Shown: positions 50,873 through 58,362 of the stretch, in pieces
Position numbering within the stretch: position 1 is the first letter of the stretch
Layout of the letters: each line of letters starts with the position of its first letter
Origin: Seonamhaeicola sp.
GTDB lineage: Bacteria > Bacteroidota > Bacteroidia > Flavobacteriales > Flavobacteriaceae
Assembly (NCBI RefSeq): GCF_028281565.1
Contig: NZ_JANQJQ010000030.1
Coordinates: 62,001 to 126,000 of the forward strand
DNA length: 64,000 bases
Reading direction: 5' to 3'
Translations under genes and position numbers: made by a program
Notes under the pieces: model-generated
Told to the model about the DNA's origin: nothing
Seen by the model: only the letters and a program-made list of their open reading frames with translations
Database searches by the model: none

Positions 50873-52598
50873 CCAGATTGAAGGTTTTCTTTAGTAACTC
50901 AATATTAGGGTTTTTTTCTTTTAGTTTTTCAAATTTCTCAATGGGTGTGTAAGCGTATTGCTTTTCCATGACTTCATTAACAGTAATGGACAGATCAATA
51001 TCAAAATTATTGAGAGCCTTTCTAACAAATGCTAATAAATCGTATTGATTTCGCTCTACTTCAACTTTATTAGTAGCATTGGGAAACTCCAAATACACTG
51101 TAGTGTCTTTAACTTTTGGTGTGTCAATGGATAAGATAGAAGCTAAATTGCGCTTTCCTGCTTTTTGCAGGTTTTGAATGTATGTATTCCAAACTTTAAT
51201 AAGTTCACTTTCCGTAAATGGTTCTTTGGGCAGATCTTCTTCATCAATAATAACATTCATTTGTTTTATTTGATGTTCTTTTTTTGCTTTTAAACTACTC
51301 AAAGAAAGCCCGGAAGTACGTTTGGTTTCTTGTTTTAATATAATTTTTGGAGGTTCTTTGACCTGGAATGCCCCCACAGTACTGTTACTATAGGCTTTTT
51401 CGGTAACCAAAGCCTCTTTTTCTGTTTCTTCCGAAACGTCATTACTTTCCGCCTGTTTAGGAATAGCTACAGGAATAGGGGTGATGCCCTTATTTTTAAA
51501 ATAAGAAGCCGGAATTATGTAATGTTTGCTATTTTTTTTTTCTCCATCAAAAGTGATAGAGGCAAGCTGCATAAGGCATAGTTCAACCAATAAGCGTTGG
51601 TTTTTGCTACTTTTATACTTGAGGTCACAGTCGTTTGCCAAGTCAATGCCCTTTATTAAAAACTCCCGGGAGACTTTTCTGGACTGTTCCAAATACTTTT
51701 CCTTAGTTTGATCACCAACTTCCAAAAGATCAATAGTGTTTTCGGTCTTGCTAACCAATAGATCTCTGAAATGAGAAGCTAAACCGGCAATGTAATGATG
51801 CCCGTCAAATCCTTTGGAAAGCGTGTCGTTAAAAAGTAATAAGAGCTCCGGTATTTTATTTTCAAGAATCAGATCAGTGCTCTTAAAATACGTTTCGTAA
51901 TCCAGGACATTTAAATTCTCCGTTACGGCCTGCCTGGTAAGGTTTTTACCGGAAAAACTTACCACGCGATCAAAAATGGAAAGGGCGTCACGCATGGCAC
52001 CATCTGCTTTTTGCGCTATGATATGTAAGGCATCGTCTTCAGCTTCAATACCTTGTTCTTCGGCAATATATTTTAAATATTCTTTGGCATCTTTGACGGT
52101 AATTCGTTTAAAGTCGAAAATCTGGCAACGCGATAAAATAGTTGGTATTATTTTATGCTTCTCTGTAGTAGCTAAAATAAAAATGCAATGCTTGGGAGGT
52201 TCTTCTAACGTTTTGAGAAAGGCATTAAAAGCGGCCTGAGACAACATATGTACCTCATCAATGATATACACTTTGTATTTACCTACTTGAGGAGGAATTC
52301 TAACCTGGTCGGTCAGGTTTCTGATATCATCAACCGAATTATTTGAAGCGGCATCTAATTCAAAAATATTAAAAGCGAAATCTTCTTCGGTTTCGGTACC
52401 GTCACTATTGATCATTTTAGCCAGTATCCGGGCGCAGGTAGTTTTTCCAACACCTCTCGGACCTGTAAAAAGTAATGCCTGTGCTAAATGATTATTTTCT
52501 ATGGCATTTAAAAGGGTATTGGTAATAGCCTGTTGGCCCACAACATCCTTAAAGGATTGCGGTCTGTATTTTCGGGCCGATACTACAAAGTGTTCCAT
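50865..52598 (-). CDS. dnaX: DNA polymerase III subunit gamma/tau
   Basis: A 577-aa clamp-loader ATPase. Walker A GPRGVGKTT (residues 46-54), Walker B YIIDEVHMLS, sensor 1/SRC region TILSRCQIFDFKRI and domain III about 220-350 are intact. Where the four-Cys zinc module of most bacteria lies, only ARILAKMINSDGTETEEDFAFNIFELDAASNN is seen; no Cys is present. The tau-specific part (about 360-577) is low-complexity, then a C-terminal domain (EEDLPKEPFTESELIKVWNTYIQNL). At residues 353-356 (51532-51541) the coding strand has ten consecutive A. Slippage in either frame there would give a 356- or 360-residue gamma-like product. Confidence 0.96.
   Translation of the reverse strand: MEHFVVSARKYRPQSFKDVVGQQAITNTLLNAIENNHLAQALLFTGPRGVGKTTCARILAKMINSDGTETEEDFAFNIFELDAASNNSVDDIRNLTDQVRIPPQVGKYKVYIIDEVHMLSQAAFNAFLKTLEEPPKHCIFILATTEKHKIIPTILSRCQIFDFKRITVKDAKEYLKYIAEEQGIEAEDDALHIIAQKADGAMRDALSIFDRVVSFSGKNLTRQAVTENLNVLDYETYFKSTDLILENKIPELLLLFNDTLSKGFDGHHYIAGLASHFRDLLVSKTENTIDLLEVGDQTKEKYLEQSRKVSREFLIKGIDLANDCDLKYKSSKNQRLLVELCLMQLASITFDGEKKNSKHYIIPASYFKNKGITPIPVAIPKQAESNDVSEETEKEALVTEKAYSNSTVGAFQVKEPPKIILKQETKRTSGLSLSSLKAKKEHQIKQMNVIIDEEDLPKEPFTESELIKVWNTYIQNLQKAGKRNLASILSIDTPKVKDTTVYLEFPNATNKVEVERNQYDLLAFVRKALNNFDIDLSITVNEVMEKQYAYTPIEKFEKLKEKNPNIELLKKTFNLDV
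51532..51541 (-). promoter_or_regulatory. A10 slippage site in dnaX (candidate programmed frameshift)
   Basis: On the coding strand: GGA-GAA-AAA-AAA-AAT-AGC, giving ten A in a row. A -1 shift or one extra A reads AAA then TAG at once (product 356 aa); loss of one A or +1 shift reads ATA GCA AAC ATT ACA TAA (product 360 aa). A 17-nt near-palindrome, CTTATTTT-A-AAAATAAG, lies about 25 nt downstream. T. thermophilus dnaX makes gamma by slippage on an A9 run; E. coli uses AAAAAAG. Confidence 0.55.
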
Positions 52599-52621
52599 AG
52601 AAATTTACGTCAGTTTGTGTG

Positions 52622-52752
52622 ATTTTCGATAGAAAATAGTACTTCGACTCTGCTTAGCAGTACTATCAAAAACAAGTCAAATTTCGTCTTAAAACTTTCT
52701 CGATATATCCCGAAACAAGTTCGGGACACTCGAAATGACAGTTTGATAATAA
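52622..52752. repeat. Dispersed repeat cluster upstream of dnaX
   Basis: Includes AGTACTTCGACTCTGCTTAG with a second AGTACT (arms about 52639-52666), a CCCGAAACAAGTTCGGG hairpin at about 52709-52725 and a final CGAAATGACA. It is a composite of the same short palindromes seen elsewhere in the window. It lies between the dnaX start and the DUF1566 gene. Confidence 0.55.
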
Positions 52753-52830
52753 CAAAGTTAAAAATTCGACTTAGATTTTTGAGTTTTCAACTTAGAATTT
52801 GGCAGGAGTTATTAACAGGTATTTGACATT

Positions 52831-52861
52831 GGATATACTTGATTTAAAAAAATCAATATCC
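52831..52861. promoter_or_regulatory. Imperfect inverted repeat upstream of the DUF1566 gene
   Basis: Arms GGATAT-TTGATTT and AAATCAA-ATCC, with a short spacer, make a 31-nt near-palindrome about 87 nt before the start at 52948. It may be an operator or leader structure; no promoter consensus is obvious nearby. Confidence 0.35.
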
Positions 52862-52947
52862 CGGCGCAAGAAAATTTTAAAAATAGCATCTAAGTTATAT
52901 ATGAAAACTATTTTATTAGCAAGTGTATAACATAACTTAAAGTATTC

Positions 52948-54228
52948 ATGAACAAAAAATCTATCCTACTAGCAATGGTATTATTTGTTTTTGCCCTAAA
53001 TTCTTGCGAAAAAGACGATAAACCCCAAGTTGAATCAAGCAGTAATTTACCGGACATTTCCGGTTATCCAATTGTAAGTTCAAGCCAAACAAATTCTTAT
53101 AACAATAATACCATCATAGCTTTGCCCACTTCAGGGCAGGATTTTTATGGTCAAAACTCCAATTATATTGGTACAAGTCACAATTATGTAGATAATGGCG
53201 ATGGTACCATAACAGATATGGTAACAGGCTTAATGTGGACGCAAAGCCCAGATTGGAATAATGATGGCTTTATTAACTATAGTGATAAACAAACACTAGC
53301 TGATGCAGAAAGCGACGCCGAAACGAGCACCTTTGCCGGGTATGATGATTGGCGATTGCCCAGTATAAAGGAATTGTATTCTTTGGTAATGTTTCATGGT
53401 GCCGAACCTAGTCCAACAGCAACATCACAAGGCACTGCAGTACCATTTATCAATACCAATTATTTTGAATTCGGATATGGAGATCTGAGTGCGGGGGAGC
53501 GTCTTATCGATGCGCAATATGCAACAACCACCATTTACGTTAGTACAACCATGAATGGCGATAGAACCATGTTCGGATATAATTTTGCAGATGGTAGAAT
53601 TAAAGGGTATCCAACAGATATTAATCCGGGAATGCAATCTAATGAAGCAAACCGGTTTTATGTGCTCTACGTTAGAGGGAATTCAGAATACGGCCAAAAT
53701 GACTTTTTGGATAATGGTAATGAAACCATAACCGACAATGCAACTGGCTTGATGTGGACGCAAAACGATTCAGGAATGGCCATGCTTTGGAAAGATGCTC
53801 TGGCATATGCCGAGAATTATGAGTTCGCAGGTTATTCCGATTGGAGATTACCTGACCCAAAAGAATTACACAGTATAGTTGATTATAGCCGTTCACCAGC
53901 TACTACAAATACTGCTGCAATTGACCCCATTTTCAATGCCTCTCTAATAACAAATGAAGCAGGAGCTATTGATTATCCTTATTATTGGACAAACACTACG
54001 TTTTGCTCCCAATCTCACAGCCAGGGAAGTCAGGCTGTCTATTTTAGTTTTGGCAGATCTTTGGGATATATAAATGGAAACTGGATAGATGTACACGGAG
54101 CAGGAGCTCAACGCAGTGATCCAAAAACCGGAGATCCCACAAGTGCAACTTATTCACAAGGTTTTGGACCACAAAATGATGCCGTTCGTATCAGTAATTT
54201 TGTTCGATTAGTTAGAAATGTAGAATAA
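52948..54228 (+). CDS. DUF1566 (Lcl-like) lipoprotein with two tandem domains
   Basis: A 426-aa lipoprotein; the signal peptide ends in FALNSC, and the lipid-bearing Cys (about residue 20) is followed by EKDDKP. There are two DUF1566 modules, at about 80-240 and 250-425. Each begins NYVDNGDGTITDMVTGLMWTQ or FLDNGNETITDNATGLMWTQ and contains FAGYDDWRLPSIKELYSLV or FAGYSDWRLPDPKELHSIV. DUF1566 domains are found in surface and fimbrial proteins and in Lcl-type adhesins; the biological role here is unknown. It stands alone between the dnaX operon and rnpB. Confidence 0.88.
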   Translation: MNKKSILLAMVLFVFALNSCEKDDKPQVESSSNLPDISGYPIVSSSQTNSYNNNTIIALPTSGQDFYGQNSNYIGTSHNYVDNGDGTITDMVTGLMWTQSPDWNNDGFINYSDKQTLADAESDAETSTFAGYDDWRLPSIKELYSLVMFHGAEPSPTATSQGTAVPFINTNYFEFGYGDLSAGERLIDAQYATTTIYVSTTMNGDRTMFGYNFADGRIKGYPTDINPGMQSNEANRFYVLYVRGNSEYGQNDFLDNGNETITDNATGLMWTQNDSGMAMLWKDALAYAENYEFAGYSDWRLPDPKELHSIVDYSRSPATTNTAAIDPIFNASLITNEAGAIDYPYYWTNTTFCSQSHSQGSQAVYFSFGRSLGYINGNWIDVHGAGAQRSDPKTGDPTSATYSQGFGPQNDAVRISNFVRLVRNVE

Positions 54229-54304
54229 AGATAACGAACTGTACAGAATTAAGTTCAGGATAAATGGAACATCAAAAAAGCAATACAAATTAGAATTACT
54301 ATCG

Positions 54305-54312
54305 TACCTTTG
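54305..54312 (+). promoter_or_regulatory. rnpB promoter -7 box
   Basis: TACCTTTG is a full match to TAnnTTTG and ends about 5 nt before the expected 5' end of RNase P RNA. A -33 element is not clear. Confidence 0.6.
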
Positions 54313-54316
54313 CACC

Positions 54317-54615
54317 TAAGTAGATTGCCTTATCACCACGCCTTAGGCGTGGAGGAAAGTCCGAACACCGTAGTGCAATATAGTGGTTAACGGCCACCGG
54401 TTGTGAGACCAGGAAAAGTGCAACAGAAAGTATGTACAGGTCATGCTGTAGTGAAATCAGGTAAACTCTATGTGGTGCAATGTCACGTAAACCAACGTTT
54501 GAGGGTAGCACGCCCGATGTTGGAGGGTAGGCAGCTAAAGTGTATTGGCAACAATGCATTCAGATAAATGATAAGGGCTCTTTTGAGTACAGAATTCGGC
54601 TTATATATCTGCTTA
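54317..54615 (+). ncRNA. rnpB: RNase P RNA (bacterial type A)
   Basis: The catalytic RNA of RNase P. The signature P4 strands are seen: GAGGAAAGTCCGAACACC at about 54351-54368, and ACAGAATTCGGCTTATA near the 3' end (about 54590). The 5' AAGTAGAT (54318-54325) pairs with 3' ATCTGCTT (54607-54614) to form helix P1. The length of about 298 nt is normal. It is located between the DUF1566 gene and a terminator-like hairpin. Its -7 promoter box is adjacent. No protein-coding reading in this interval is credible. Confidence 0.95.
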
Positions 54616-54624
54616 AAACATAAT

Positions 54625-54653
54625 AAACCCTTCTTAGTTTTTAAGAAGGGTTT
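54625..54653. terminator. Terminator downstream of rnpB (bidirectional)
   Basis: AAACCCTTCTTA (54625-54636) and TAAGAAGGGTTT (54642-54653) form a perfect 12-bp stem with GTTTT loop. It lies between rnpB and the opposite-strand gene ending at 54680 and can serve both; the T tract is short on each side. Confidence 0.8.
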
Positions 54654-54679
54654 ATAGTTAAAAATGGTTGGCTACGGGG

Positions 54680-55435
54680 TTATTCTTTTTTAGGAGCGTA
54701 AGATAAGTCACGTCTTATTTCTCCGGTCATATCTTCCACTTTTGAAGCGTAATCCATAACTTTCTTAAAGGTGTCATAGCGCTCAGGCCCTAACAATTCT
54801 TCATTTGCTTTTTGCTTGGTAGCCGAATCAATAGCGTCTTTACTGGACATGGCTACCATATAATAGCTGTCTACGTTGCCAAATCCGGTTCTGTACATTC
54901 TATAATAACTTTTTGAACCCTTAGTTGCAAACATTTCTTTTACAGCTTTCATACCTTCTCTTAGTTTCTTTTCATTTTTTGGTTTAAAATGAATAAAGAA
55001 GTAATCCCTGTAGTCCTGACCTTCTTGAGTTTGGGAAATCCCGTCAGGCATATAGGTTAATTCCTCATCCAGTAGGATTATATAGTCGCCATGTGAATCA
55101 TAACACTGATCAAAACGATCAAACATGTCTCCAAATTTGTCACCCATGGCTTTGGCCATATCAGCAAAAGGACGTTTGTCTAAATCTGCAAAATTCTCAA
55201 TGGGCGTCACATATAAATAGCGCATGTCATCCATGGTAGCACAAAGCCAGGAAGCTTGAAGATTGTGCTCTACGCAGGCTTCGTGAAATTCTTTGGCTAC
55301 TTTTTCATAATCCCAAATTTTAGAAGGCTTTACATTGTCCTGATGTACTTGATACGCCTGTTGCCAGGCATGTAAATAAGTTATACTTAGCAATAAGGTT
55401 AGGGTTGCCAGTAAAGTTGTTTTAATTGTTTTCAT
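54680..55435 (-). CDS. Secreted protein of unknown function (downstream of a SnoaL-like lipoprotein)
   Basis: A 251-aa exported protein, signal peptide about 1-23 (ending YLHAW). The mature part has two similar halves of alpha/beta type with aromatic-rich strands: ASWLCATMDDMRYLYVTPIENFADLDKRPFADMAKAMGDKFG and KSYYRMYRTGFGNVDSYYMVAMSSKDAIDSATKQKANEEL, separated by DYRDYFFIHFKPKNEKKLREGMKAV. This could be a ferredoxin-like (dimeric alpha-beta barrel) pair, but no motif proves it. It starts 40 nt after the SnoaL-like gene stop, so the two form a unit. The function is unknown. Confidence 0.75.
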   Translation of the reverse strand: MKTIKTTLLATLTLLLSITYLHAWQQAYQVHQDNVKPSKIWDYEKVAKEFHEACVEHNLQASWLCATMDDMRYLYVTPIENFADLDKRPFADMAKAMGDKFGDMFDRFDQCYDSHGDYIILLDEELTYMPDGISQTQEGQDYRDYFFIHFKPKNEKKLREGMKAVKEMFATKGSKSYYRMYRTGFGNVDSYYMVAMSSKDAIDSATKQKANEELLGPERYDTFKKVMDYASKVEDMTGEIRRDLSYAPKKE

Positions 55436-55475
55436 AATCTTGGTTGTTTATTTGATTTAGTCACTTAATTTTATT

Positions 55476-55994
55476 CTAGTTTTCTGAGGTTTCGCTTTCT
55501 TCAGCAGCCTGAGCTGCAGCTATGGCTGCAAACTCTGCATTCATTGATGTGCCATCAAAATAGATGTGTTCTTCCACTATTTTTCCATTGACAAACTGTA
55601 CAGCTAAATGCACCGGTATAGCTAATTCTTTATTTGTTGCAGCAAAGGTGCCTTTATGCGTAGCCCAGTAATACACCCAGGTCTCATCTTCTTTATCTAG
55701 CACCATTTCAATATATTCTTTCTCGTGGTCAAAACCATAAGAAGACATGGCACTGGTCATGCCTTTAAGTACTTCAGCTCTTTCTTCCAAACCAACAGGC
55801 TTTATAGAGTTTACATAGATTTTTGCGGTATCGACAAAATGAGATTTCCAGGCATCCCAGTCACCGGATTCATAAGCCTTTATTCCGGCTTTCAATGTTT
55901 CGGTTTCGGCAGATTCGGCAAAATAACGTTGGGGTTTGTTTTGGCAGGCTACAAACAGAGAGAGTGCAAGCCCGATTAAAAAAAGTTGTTTCAT
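55476..55994 (-). CDS. SnoaL-like / NTF2-fold lipoprotein
   Basis: A 172-aa lipoprotein with lipobox LFVAC (Cys about residue 17). The mature protein follows the NTF2-like order: helix AETETLKAGIKAYESGDWDAWKSHFVDTAKIY, strand VNSIKPVG, helix LEERAEVLKGMTSAMSSYGF, then strands EYIEMVLDKEDETWVYYWATHKGTFA, IPVHLAVQFVNGKIVEEHIYFDG. Such folds bind small molecules or catalyse cyclisations; no catalytic residue can be assigned. Its C-terminus is Ala/Glu-rich. It starts a two-gene unit with the 54680 gene. Confidence 0.85.
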   Translation of the reverse strand: MKQLFLIGLALSLFVACQNKPQRYFAESAETETLKAGIKAYESGDWDAWKSHFVDTAKIYVNSIKPVGLEERAEVLKGMTSAMSSYGFDHEKEYIEMVLDKEDETWVYYWATHKGTFAATNKELAIPVHLAVQFVNGKIVEEHIYFDGTSMNAEFAAIAAAQAAEESETSEN

Positions 55995-56155
55995 TTCATT
56001 TATGGTTTTAAGGTTGGTAATTCAATGTAACCATAAACATATATGCAGAAAAAGAATGCCTTTTCCGAAATTGAGAGAGAAGCACTAATAGAGCCCGGGA
56101 CTCTTAGGGAGAACTCTAAGATACTGAAAAAAAGACAATTATTAAAAAGGAGTTA

Positions 56156-56701
56156 TTAACTTTGAGTTAATTCAAAAAAACTAAACACACTGCCTCCGTA
56201 ACTTTTTGAATAGTTAAAGTGAGGTGAATCTGATAAATCTGTGTGTTTGGAATGCTCAATAATCAACACCCCATTTTGCTGTAACAAGTCATTATTGAAA
56301 ACTAATTCTAAAATAGTAGAAAATTGATCCAAAGTGAAGCTATACGGTGGGTCGGCGAAAATGATATCTGATTTAATTTGCGTTTTTTCCAGAAACTTAA
56401 AGACATCACTTTTAATGGTTTGGATGAGCATACCAAAGGCTTCAGCCGTTTTATTTATAAACTTTACACAGTGAAAGTTTTGATCCACTGAGACTATTTG
56501 TTCTGTTCCTCTGGAGGCAAATTCATAGCTAATGTTTCCGGTTCCGGCAAACAGATCTAAAACTGAAATATCCTCAAAATAATACAGGTTATTCAGGATG
56601 TTAAACAAAGATTCTTTGGCCATATCCGTCGTAGGCCGGACAGGAAGGTTTTTAGGCGCTGTTATCTTTCGTCTTTTGTATGTGCCTGATATAATACGCA
56701 T
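56156..56701 (-). CDS. rsmD: 16S rRNA (guanine(966)-N2)-methyltransferase RsmD
   Basis: A 181-aa class I methyltransferase that modifies G966 of 16S rRNA in assembled 30S. N-terminal MRIISGTYKRRKI, RPTTDMAKESLFNIL, motif I VLDLFAGTGNISYEFASRG, and motif IV FADPPY (residues about 114-119) are the family signature. The start codon overlaps the stop of the DUF3822 gene by 1 nt (TAATG), so translation is coupled. Confidence 0.95.
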   Translation of the reverse strand: MRIISGTYKRRKITAPKNLPVRPTTDMAKESLFNILNNLYYFEDISVLDLFAGTGNISYEFASRGTEQIVSVDQNFHCVKFINKTAEAFGMLIQTIKSDVFKFLEKTQIKSDIIFADPPYSFTLDQFSTILELVFNNDLLQQNGVLIIEHSKHTDLSDSPHFNYSKSYGGSVFSFFELTQS

Positions 56702-57525
56702 TAAAAACTTTTAATTAAAGCGAAGTTTGAATACGTTGACTTGGGGGAATCCGAAAACCTGAATGCATCGTTTCTACTTCCAAAGTCTACATGTCTTACA
56801 TACCTGTAAGCAATCTTATAAAACTCATCATCCTTGTCTATGTCACCAATAAAAACTAAGTTGAATACTTCCGGATTAAGATTTAATTGTTCTGCGGTAT
56901 ATAAAATATAGTAGATGAAATCTTCCTTTGTAGTATACTCAAAAGTATTGTAAAACAAGAGTTTTGCATTTTCTATAATAATCAGTTCAAAATGATCGGC
57001 ACTTACGTTTACATATACTTTAGTAGTTTCTGCATTCTTTTCTAATTGAAGGATCGATTCAATTAGTACAGTAGATATATGTTTAAATGTGAAAGCTCCA
57101 AACTTGTCGATTAAATAATTGTTAATGTTTATATAGGGTACATAAACACAAACACTCTCACTAAGTAAGACCTCATCATGTGTGATATAATCAGATTTAA
57201 GGATCTTAGAGTTAAATTTTAAGTAATCTGCTAACGTATCCTCTTTGAATAATGGCCTGGGGACAAGCGTAGACAGTTCATTATCATGTATAACACAAAC
57301 AATATCAAAATTATTTTGAAGCAGTGCTTCCGAATGGAATATCCCTTTTAGCTTATCTAAAAGCTCCAGGGGATTTAGCTTTCTTTCAAATTCAATCTGC
57401 TTTAAAGCAGTGATCGTATTTGTATCCTTTTGTAAAATACAAAAAGAAAGTCCATTCAAACTAAGTTGAATGGACAGTTGTTGATTAGTTAGTTTGTTTT
57501 CAGTATTACTATTCGTTATCGCCAT
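56701..57525 (-). CDS. DUF3822 family protein
   Basis: 274 aa from the ATG at 57525; an upstream TTG (57546) would increase the overlap with the previous gene and was rejected. It has an ASKHA-like layout: LSIQLSLNGLSFCILQKDTNTITALKQIEF, the central VYVNVSADHFELIIIENAKLLFYNTFEYTTKEDFIYYILYTAEQLNLNPEVFNLVFIGDIDKDDEFYK. DUF3822 is restricted to Bacteroidota and lacks an assigned function; its gene is commonly next to rsmD. It overlaps the upstream gene by 17 nt and rsmD by 1 nt, an operon. Confidence 0.9.
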   Translation of the reverse strand: MAITNSNTENKLTNQQLSIQLSLNGLSFCILQKDTNTITALKQIEFERKLNPLELLDKLKGIFHSEALLQNNFDIVCVIHDNELSTLVPRPLFKEDTLADYLKFNSKILKSDYITHDEVLLSESVCVYVPYININNYLIDKFGAFTFKHISTVLIESILQLEKNAETTKVYVNVSADHFELIIIENAKLLFYNTFEYTTKEDFIYYILYTAEQLNLNPEVFNLVFIGDIDKDDEFYKIAYRYVRHVDFGSRNDAFRFSDSPKSTYSNFALIKSF

Positions 57526-58246
57526 ATGTTTTTGGCCAGTTTCCAATAGTTTTAACTTCTTCCATGGATCCTACTTTTAAGGCGTTACCATTTACACCAT
57601 CCACAGAAACCACCTGGTTTTCCTGAACCAGCAAGTCCCTGTTTTGGTCGTGTAAAATAACATTCTTTAATACAGACGCTTCAAAAACGGGAATATTAAT
57701 ACCATTTTGCTCTAAGAATCCGGCTTCCAATTTAAACGTTTCACCGGTTTTACCAACCGGAACGTTCATCATGGTTTTATACCTATCGGAGTTTTTAAAT
57801 AAAGAATCCTTAACAGGCTCAAATCCTAAAGTGTCAATTATAACAATGTCCTTAAACATGTCTACTTGATAACGTTTTGTCATTTCTTCATCAAGAACAC
57901 TGGAGTCTCTACGTTGTGTAATAGTGAACTCTGCCGTATCTATAAATTTAATTAAACCGTCAAAGTCCTTAGCAAACTTCCCTGTAACGGTTTTATGAGC
58001 TAATTGTGCATCTCTTATATCCTTTAAACTCTCAATGACTTGTGCATAACGCTTTTTCTTTAACTTATTAAACTGAATTGGTTCATAAATAGATTGGTAA
58101 GTCTCGTATCCAAAATACGCTATTAACGCCCAAAGAACTATGGTTAATATCGGTTTTGCTTTGGAAGGTAAAAGTTTATCTACTACTTTAACTAACACGA
58201 AAGCTAACACAATAGCACCAACTGCAATAAGAATAAATTTTAACAT
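57509..58246 (-). CDS. Conserved membrane-anchored protein of unknown function
   Basis: A 245-aa protein with two N-terminal TM helices (FILIAVGAIVLAFVLVKVV at about 3-22 and ILTIVLWALIAYFGYETYQSI at about 33-53), followed by a coiled or pilin-like helix (FNKLKKKRYAQVIESLKDIRDAQLAHKTVTGKFAKDFDGLIKFI) and a C-terminal extracytoplasmic domain. The DIRDAQLAHKTVTGKFAKDFDGL stretch resembles the conserved segment of type II/IV-like pseudopilins, but no prepilin cleavage motif was found. It is the first gene of the DUF3822-rsmD operon. The function is unknown. Confidence 0.78.
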   Translation of the reverse strand: MLKFILIAVGAIVLAFVLVKVVDKLLPSKAKPILTIVLWALIAYFGYETYQSIYEPIQFNKLKKKRYAQVIESLKDIRDAQLAHKTVTGKFAKDFDGLIKFIDTAEFTITQRRDSSVLDEEMTKRYQVDMFKDIVIIDTLGFEPVKDSLFKNSDRYKTMMNVPVGKTGETFKLEAGFLEQNGINIPVFEASVLKNVILHDQNRDLLVQENQVVSVDGVNGNALKVGSMEEVKTIGNWPKTYGDNE

Positions 58247-58338
58247 TGTTGTTTTTAATTAAAAAGTTATCAAAGGTCTTTCGCAAATCTACAATTTTTT
58301 TTTAATCGTTAAAACCTCCAGTGAATAAAAATCATTTC

Positions 58339-58346
58339 TATATTTG
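58339..58346 (+). promoter_or_regulatory. Promoter -7 box of the RecD-like helicase gene
   Basis: TATATTTG, full match to TAnnTTTG; 16 nt before the ATG at 58363. A -33 element is not evident. Confidence 0.45.
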
Positions 58347-58362
58347 AATAATTTAATTTTTA

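Noticed and set aside
54299..54559. Minus-strand open frame of 86 codons across the RNase P RNA region
   Set aside because: The interval is explained by rnpB (signature P4 sequences, P1 pairing, promoter, terminator); the frame is incidental.
56040..56150. Short inverted sequence (TCTTAG/CTAAGA) in the rsmD downstream gap, considered as a terminator
   Set aside because: Arms of six bases and no T tract in the needed direction; too weak to call.
57525..57546. TTG start for the DUF3822 gene
   Set aside because: ATG at 57525 gives a smaller overlap and the usual N-terminus; TTG adds seven poorly supported residues.
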